A DNA stretch of 64,000 bases, taken from positions 1 through 64,000 of the forward strand of contig CAKJYC010000043.1 of assembly GCA_918244965.1 (NCBI GenBank). The letters are read 5' to 3'. This stretch comes from Clostridiales bacterium (GTDB taxonomy: Bacteria; Bacillota; Clostridia; Christensenellales; CAG-138). Both the position numbers and the translations under genes were made by a program. A model generated the notes under the pieces. It searched no databases. It saw only the letters and a program-made list of their open reading frames with translations, and was not told where the DNA came from. Shown piece after piece: positions 59,560-64,000 of the stretch (positions are counted from its first letter, which is position 1; every line of letters begins with the position of its first letter).

Positions 59560-62500
59560 ATGAAACAAGTATACAAGAGAACGCTCGGCATGCTGCTTGC
59601 GCTGCTGCTGTGCCTCTCGCTCCTGCCGACCTTCGCGATTGCGGAGACGGAGGAGCCCGCATCGACGCGCAGCGCGCCGGTCGCGGGATCGACGCCGTAT
59701 TATATTGACGGTCAGATCGTCGACTGGGAGCCGACGGCCTTTGCATGGAACAGCGAGACGCTGCGCTGGGAGTGCCCGATCCGGTTCGGCGACGACACGT
59801 TCATCGATGAGGCCACGAACACATTCGCCTATGAGGAGTTCGAGGTCCGCGTTCTCAACAACGACGGAGACAACGACTGGTACGGCGCGGACGCAAGTCA
59901 GGTCCTGAGCGTCGGCGAACGCTTCTATGTCTACGACGGCGTCGAGAATGTGCCGCTGATCCATGAAGAGGATTATAACGGCGAAGGCAACGCGAAGCGC
60001 ACCTTCCTCGTCTCGTCGCATCCGGGCACATATACCTTTGTGCTGGACCCGATCAATATGAAGCTGTCCGTCGAATATGCGTACGACGATCCGACGGCAG
60101 AGCCGCATACCTACATCCTCGGCTTCCAGGATCAGGACGAGATCCCGTGGCCGATGGACGATCTGACAGAGATCGACCCGGCGTACGGCAGCTGCTACTT
60201 CGGAAGCGAACCGGCGGCCGGCGAGATCCCCGGCAAGGGCGAAAACGGCCCGTTTGACGTGAACGATACGATCCTTTGGGCGTCCAAGGAGACGATGGGC
60301 GGCGACGATGAGTGGATCCAGTGGTTCTACATCGCTTCCGACGGCGTTTCCTACGGCAAGAGCAGCCCCGTCATCCGGAACATTCCCGCCGAGGGATTTG
60401 AGCTGCAGCTGGAGCCGGGCAAGCAGACCTGCCGCTTTGTCTGCACGCTCGCTCCGACGGTTGCGGGCGTCTATGACTTCTATTACGGCACGGAAAGCCA
60501 TAAGCTGGTGGCCAAGCGCCGCGAGGTCAGCGTGGAGTACGGCGCGGACGTCATCACGATCACGCGCAGCAGGCCGCATATCGTGCAGCCTGCCATCAGC
60601 AACGGGGGCACGATCTTCAGCGGCGACGAGGTCACGGTGACGGCGGCCTATGCGCCCGGCTACCGCTTCGTCGGCTGGTATGACGGCGGATACAGTCAGG
60701 ACGAGCAGACCGGCGAGATCTACGGCGATTGCAAGACCACCGCGTTCGACTATACCTTTTATCCGACGTACGATACCGAGCTGCACGCGCTCTACGAACC
60801 GATCGGAGACGAGGACGGCAACCTGCCGATCGACGAAACCAATTTCCCGGACGAGGTCTTCCGCGCCTATGTCGCAAACACGTTCGATGTGAACGGCGAC
60901 GATTTCCTTGACGGCGACGAGATCGCGGCGGTCCGGGTCATCAACATCTATTTCGGAAACGACGCGCCGGACGGCGAGCCGCAAAGCCCCGCGTCGGTAC
61001 ACGCCCCGACCGGCCTGCGCAATCCCGCAAGCAGCTGGAGCGTGATCGGCAATATCCTCAACTCGAACTGGGGAACGGATTATGAAATGACCCAGATCGG
61101 CACGGGCGTCTGGCAGTCCGAACCGCTTGCCATGAACGAGGGCGAGCAGTTCAAGGTTCGCTACGGCGGCACGTGGGAAGGCGACAACAACTACGGAACC
61201 GCAGGCGACTGGGACGGCAGCGCAACGGTCAAGTGCGCGCAGAACGGCGGCAATCTGACGGTCCGCACCGCGGGAACCTACGTCGTGACGCTGTATCTGG
61301 ACAAGGAGAACACTGCGTATCTCACGATGGTCAATACAGCGGGGATGGTTGTCCCGCCGGTGAAGGAGAATACTAACAAGCCGGAGGCGCACGCGTGGAA
61401 TGTGATCGGCGATATCTGCGGCTCGGACTGGGACACGGATTTCCCGATGACGGAGGGCAGCGCGAACGTGTGGAAATCCGCGCCGCTGACGCTGCAGGCG
61501 GGTGAGCAGCTGAAGGTCCGCGCGGCAGGCGGCTGGGACGTGAACTACGGCATTGCGGAAGGCTGGGACGGCGGCGCAACGGTTCCGGCCGGCCGTGACG
61601 GCGAGAACCTCGTCATTCCGGCCGACGATACCTATGTTGTGACGCTGACGTTTGACGGCTCCGTTACGCTCACCCTCACCAACAGCAGCGACGAGCTGGT
61701 TGCGCCGTACCGTCCGAGCATCGACGCATATGTCGCCTCGCTGCAGGGCATCGAGTTCTTCCCGAACCTGGAGGAGCTGTACTGCGATCCGTTCACCTTC
61801 GGCGTCGACGGCGCGCTGACAAGCGTCGACCTGACCTACAACACGAAGCTGTGGATGGTGGACCTTGCCTGCAATCCGCTGACCTCGATCGACGTGTCCA
61901 TGCTGCCGGAGCTTCGCGAGCTCATGGTCGGCTACACGAATCTTTCGGGGATCAACATCTCCGAGAACCACAAGCTCAAAAACCTGTGGATCAACGATAC
62001 GAACATTTCCTATCTGAGCCTGTACGGCAATCCGCTGCTCGAAAAGCTGGACGTCTGCGGCTCGAATATCACGTCGCTGGATTTCTCCGGCTGCACGAGC
62101 CTGATGGCGGACTATCGCGCGGGCGAACGCACCGACTTCGACTATGAGGCGCGTCCGTACCTGCAGGGCCTGCATCTGTACGGCGGCGTGGGCGACGAGT
62201 ACAACATTGCGATCAACGCGAATATGACGATCGAGACGGTCAGCCTTGCAAACATCGACGTCACCTCGAACATCGACGTCGCGGAGCAGATCGTGCTTTC
62301 GCCGGACGACTTCGTGTTCCCCGGTGAGGATTTCACGCTGACCGCGCCTGCGGTTCACGGCTATCGCTTCGTCGGCTGGTACGCATGGTACTCCGGCTCG
62401 CTCGATCCGGATGCGGAACCGATCTCCACGGAGTACACGGTCGCCAGAGGCTCCGGCGGCGCTGACTGGCATTACCTTGCGAAGTACGAGGAAGCAACGG

Positions 62501-64000
62501 GCGTTGAGATCGACGAAACCAGCTTCCCGGACGCGGTCTTCCGCGCCTATGTCGCAAGCGAGTTTGACACGGACGGCAACGGGTTCCTTGACGACGCGGA
62601 GATCGCGGCGGCCACGACGATCGAGATCAACGACACCGCGCTTGCGTCGCTCGAAGGCATTGCGTTCTTCCCGGAGCTTGAGACGCTGTGCTGCGATCCG
62701 TTCACCTTCGGCGTCGACGGCTCGCTGACAGGCGTCGATCTTTCCCACAACACCAAGCTGCGCGTCGTGGACCTCGAATGCAACCCGCTGACCGCGCTTG
62801 ACGTCTCCATGCTGCCGGAGCTCGAAGAGCTGTCGGTCGGCTTTATGAACCTGTCGTCGATCGACGTCACGCATAACCCGAAGCTCAAAAAGCTGTTGGC
62901 CAACGACAGCGGCATTACGTCGCTCGATCTGTCCGGCAACTCGCTGCTTGAGATCCTGGACATCTGCGGTTCCGGGATCACCGTCCTCGACCTCGGCGGC
63001 TGTCCGAGCCTGATGGCGGACTACAATGCGGGCGAACGCACCGATTTCGACTATGAGGCGCGTCCGTACCTGCAGGGCCTGCATCTGTACGGCGGCGAGG
63101 GAGACGCATACAATCTTGCGCTCTCGCCGACCACCACGGTGATCTGCCGCTTCGCGCAGGTGAAGACGGCGAGCCTGTCGCTGGACGGCAATATCCGCGT
63201 CAACTTCTACGTCGTGATCCCGGACGAGGTGCTTGCCGATCAGGGCAGCTACGCAAGGATCACGTTCAACGGCGCGACGACGGTGCAGCTTGTGAAGGAC
63301 GCGCCGGTTCCCGAGAAGGACGGCGTCAAGCGGCGGCGGTTTACGCAGGACATCGTCGCAAAGGAAATGAACGACCCGGTCACGCTGGAGCTGTTCGACG
63401 GCAGCGGGCGCAGGCTTGCGCTGTATAAATCGGACGGCACGTCGGTAAACGGCGCGTATACCTACGCGGCAACGGACTACGCCGAGGCGGCGGAGCAGTC
63501 GGACCTCGGTCAAACGCTCAAGGATCTGGTGCAGGCCTGCGTCGATTACGGCGTCGCGGCGCAGCTGCAGTTCGGCTACGAGGACGAAGGCCTGACGATC
63601 CCGGACGCGGTCACGGCGGTGACGGCGAACGACGTTCGGAACTACGAGGCGGTCTATACCGGCGCGCTGCCGGACGGCATCGAGCGGAACACAAGCTCGC
63701 TTCTGATCGAATCGGACAACTCGATCCGCCAGTACTTCTATCTGGAAGACGGACACACGATCGACGAGTTCACCTTCACGGTCGACGGGACCGTGACCCA
63801 GCCGAAGAGAGCCGCGAAGGGCAAGTACTATCTGGAGGTTACCAACATCCCGGCGAAGGATCTGGATGTGACGCACACCTTTGCGATCATCGACGGCGAC
63901 GAGAACGTGCTGTATTCGGTCGCATACAGCGCGCTGAGCTACGCGTACAAGGCGCTGACCTACAGCGACGAGCTTGCGCCGCAGACGCTGAAGAACATGG
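59560..64000 (+). CDS. giant secreted leucine-rich, EF-hand-like surface protein (3' end outside window)
   Basis: At least 1480 residues, open to the window edge. Signal peptide (LGMLLALLLCLSLLPTFAIA). Beta-rich region to about 400 with an InlB-like GYRFVGWYDGGYS; EF-hand-like D443-V-N-G-D-x-F-L-D-G-D-E in a FPDEVFRAYVANTF unit; two SusE/F-type starch-binding-like modules (SWSVIGNILNSNWGTDYEM; AWNVIGDICGSDWDTDFPM); leucine-rich repeats (LDVSMLPEL, LDLSGNSLLEILDICGS); a second EF-hand-like unit at D1003 and a second LRR block. Probably a cell-surface, Ca-dependent adhesin or carbohydrate-binding protein. GAAAGGAG precedes the start. Confidence 0.8.
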   Translation, partial: MKQVYKRTLGMLLALLLCLSLLPTFAIAETEEPASTRSAPVAGSTPYYIDGQIVDWEPTAFAWNSETLRWECPIRFGDDTFIDEATNTFAYEEFEVRVLNNDGDNDWYGADASQVLSVGERFYVYDGVENVPLIHEEDYNGEGNAKRTFLVSSHPGTYTFVLDPINMKLSVEYAYDDPTAEPHTYILGFQDQDEIPWPMDDLTEIDPAYGSCYFGSEPAAGEIPGKGENGPFDVNDTILWASKETMGGDDEWIQWFYIASDGVSYGKSSPVIRNIPAEGFELQLEPGKQTCRFVCTLAPTVAGVYDFYYGTESHKLVAKRREVSVEYGADVITITRSRPHIVQPAISNGGTIFSGDEVTVTAAYAPGYRFVGWYDGGYSQDEQTGEIYGDCKTTAFDYTFYPTYDTELHALYEPIGDEDGNLPIDETNFPDEVFRAYVANTFDVNGDDFLDGDEIAAVRVINIYFGNDAPDGEPQSPASVHAPTGLRNPASSWSVIGNILNSNWGTDYEMTQIGTGVWQSEPLAMNEGEQFKVRYGGTWEGDNNYGTAGDWDGSATVKCAQNGGNLTVRTAGTYVVTLYLDKENTAYLTMVNTAGMVVPPVKENTNKPEAHAWNVIGDICGSDWDTDFPMTEGSANVWKSAPLTLQAGEQLKVRAAGGWDVNYGIAEGWDGGATVPAGRDGENLVIPADDTYVVTLTFDGSVTLTLTNSSDELVAPYRPSIDAYVASLQGIEFFPNLEELYCDPFTFGVDGALTSVDLTYNTKLWMVDLACNPLTSIDVSMLPELRELMVGYTNLSGINISENHKLKNLWINDTNISYLSLYGNPLLEKLDVCGSNITSLDFSGCTSLMADYRAGERTDFDYEARPYLQGLHLYGGVGDEYNIAINANMTIETVSLANIDVTSNIDVAEQIVLSPDDFVFPGEDFTLTAPAVHGYRFVGWYAWYSGSLDPDAEPISTEYTVARGSGGADWHYLAKYEEATGVEIDETSFPDAVFRAYVASEFDTDGNGFLDDAEIAAATTIEINDTALASLEGIAFFPELETLCCDPFTFGVDGSLTGVDLSHNTKLRVVDLECNPLTALDVSMLPELEELSVGFMNLSSIDVTHNPKLKKLLANDSGITSLDLSGNSLLEILDICGSGITVLDLGGCPSLMADYNAGERTDFDYEARPYLQGLHLYGGEGDAYNLALSPTTTVICRFAQVKTASLSLDGNIRVNFYVVIPDEVLADQGSYARITFNGATTVQLVKDAPVPEKDGVKRRRFTQDIVAKEMNDPVTLELFDGSGRRLALYKSDGTSVNGAYTYAATDYAEAAEQSDLGQTLKDLVQACVDYGVAAQLQFGYEDEGLTIPDAVTAVTANDVRNYEAVYTGALPDGIERNTSSLLIESDNSIRQYFYLEDGHTIDEFTFTVDGTVTQPKRAAKGKYYLEVTNIPAKDLDVTHTFAIIDGDENVLYSVAYSALSYAYKALTYSDELAPQTLKNM
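62101..62188 (+). repeat. internal duplication, copy 1
   Basis: 88-bp segment encoding LMADYRAGERTDFDYEARP and LQGLHLYGG, nearly identical at the DNA level to 63010-63097. It closes each of the two LRR blocks. Confidence 0.8.
63010..63097 (+). repeat. internal duplication, copy 2
   Basis: Second copy of 62101-62188. DNA-level conservation implies recent duplication or gene conversion inside the surface protein gene. Confidence 0.8.

Noticed and set aside
59506..63876. 1456-codon minus-strand frame
   Set aside because: Antisense of the giant surface protein, which has a promoter, ribosome site, signal peptide and recognisable repeats. The antisense product has none.

Overview
The window is GC-rich bacterial DNA from a Gram-positive, Clostridia-like Firmicute, most plausibly an uncultivated gut or host-associated lineage. 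This is inferred from strong GGAGG-type ribosome binding sites, sigma-A-like promoters with 17-bp spacers, U-tract hairpin terminators, VanZ/XRE/WYL/GNAT-rich gene content, a two-module NRPS with reductive release, and large secreted proteins carrying FnIII, leucine-rich and EF-hand-like repeats. No rRNA, tRNA or CRISPR array was seen.

Layout. 1-2066: tail of an IS30-type transposase, then a glutathione peroxidase / cation-efflux pair. 2067-8815: patchy accessory zone (ASCH protein, VanZ protein, DUF4143 ATPase, alpha/beta hydrolase, unknown proteins, DUF262-HNH nuclease). Its AT-richer genes sit between duplicated promoter, terminator and anonymous repeats, which suggests gene-by-gene insertion. 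8858-20760: biosynthetic locus with a divergent MATE exporter and one operon of phosphopantetheinyl transferase, STAS protein, membrane SpoIIE-type phosphatase/kinase and a C-A-T-C-A-T-reductase NRPS, expected to release a dipeptide aldehyde. 20761-21284: gene-free, but with a near-consensus promoter and a terminator-like hairpin. 21285-28791: run of six genes holding eight GNAT domains, an M3 oligopeptidase and a GNAT/serine beta-lactamase fusion. 28951-30627: transglutaminase-like lipoprotein and a small basic protein. 30734-35748 (minus strand): a double-WYL regulator followed by two paralogous HEPN-like proteins, the second membrane-anchored with an outside Ig-like domain. This is the best candidate for an undescribed, possibly defensive, system. 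35974-39087: large secreted protein. 39241-45129: unknown membrane and Cys-rich proteins, a P-loop/DUF1284 fusion, a Fic / P-loop kinase / CAT-like acetyltransferase operon with a clear operator, and an XRE membrane regulator. 45365-50334: Pro-Thr-rich surface protein, MscS channel, frameshifted GNAT, GNAT, small membrane protein, ABM monooxygenase and NUDIX-GNAT fusion. 50389-53427 (minus): secreted caspase-like peptidase sharing its C-terminal FnIII module with the 35974 protein. 53630-59404: zinc-finger membrane protein, NUDIX, an NfnAB-like flavoprotein pair, glyA and folD. 59560-64000: start of a giant secreted leucine-rich protein that runs off the window.

How the parts fit. The PPTase activates the NRPS carrier domains, the MATE protein is the natural export candidate, and the STAS plus SpoIIE/ATPase pair could couple production to an outside signal through partner switching. 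glyA and folD supply one-carbon units, and the NfnAB-like pair handles NAD(P)H/ferredoxin electrons. Functions are read from motifs by eye; no database search was possible.
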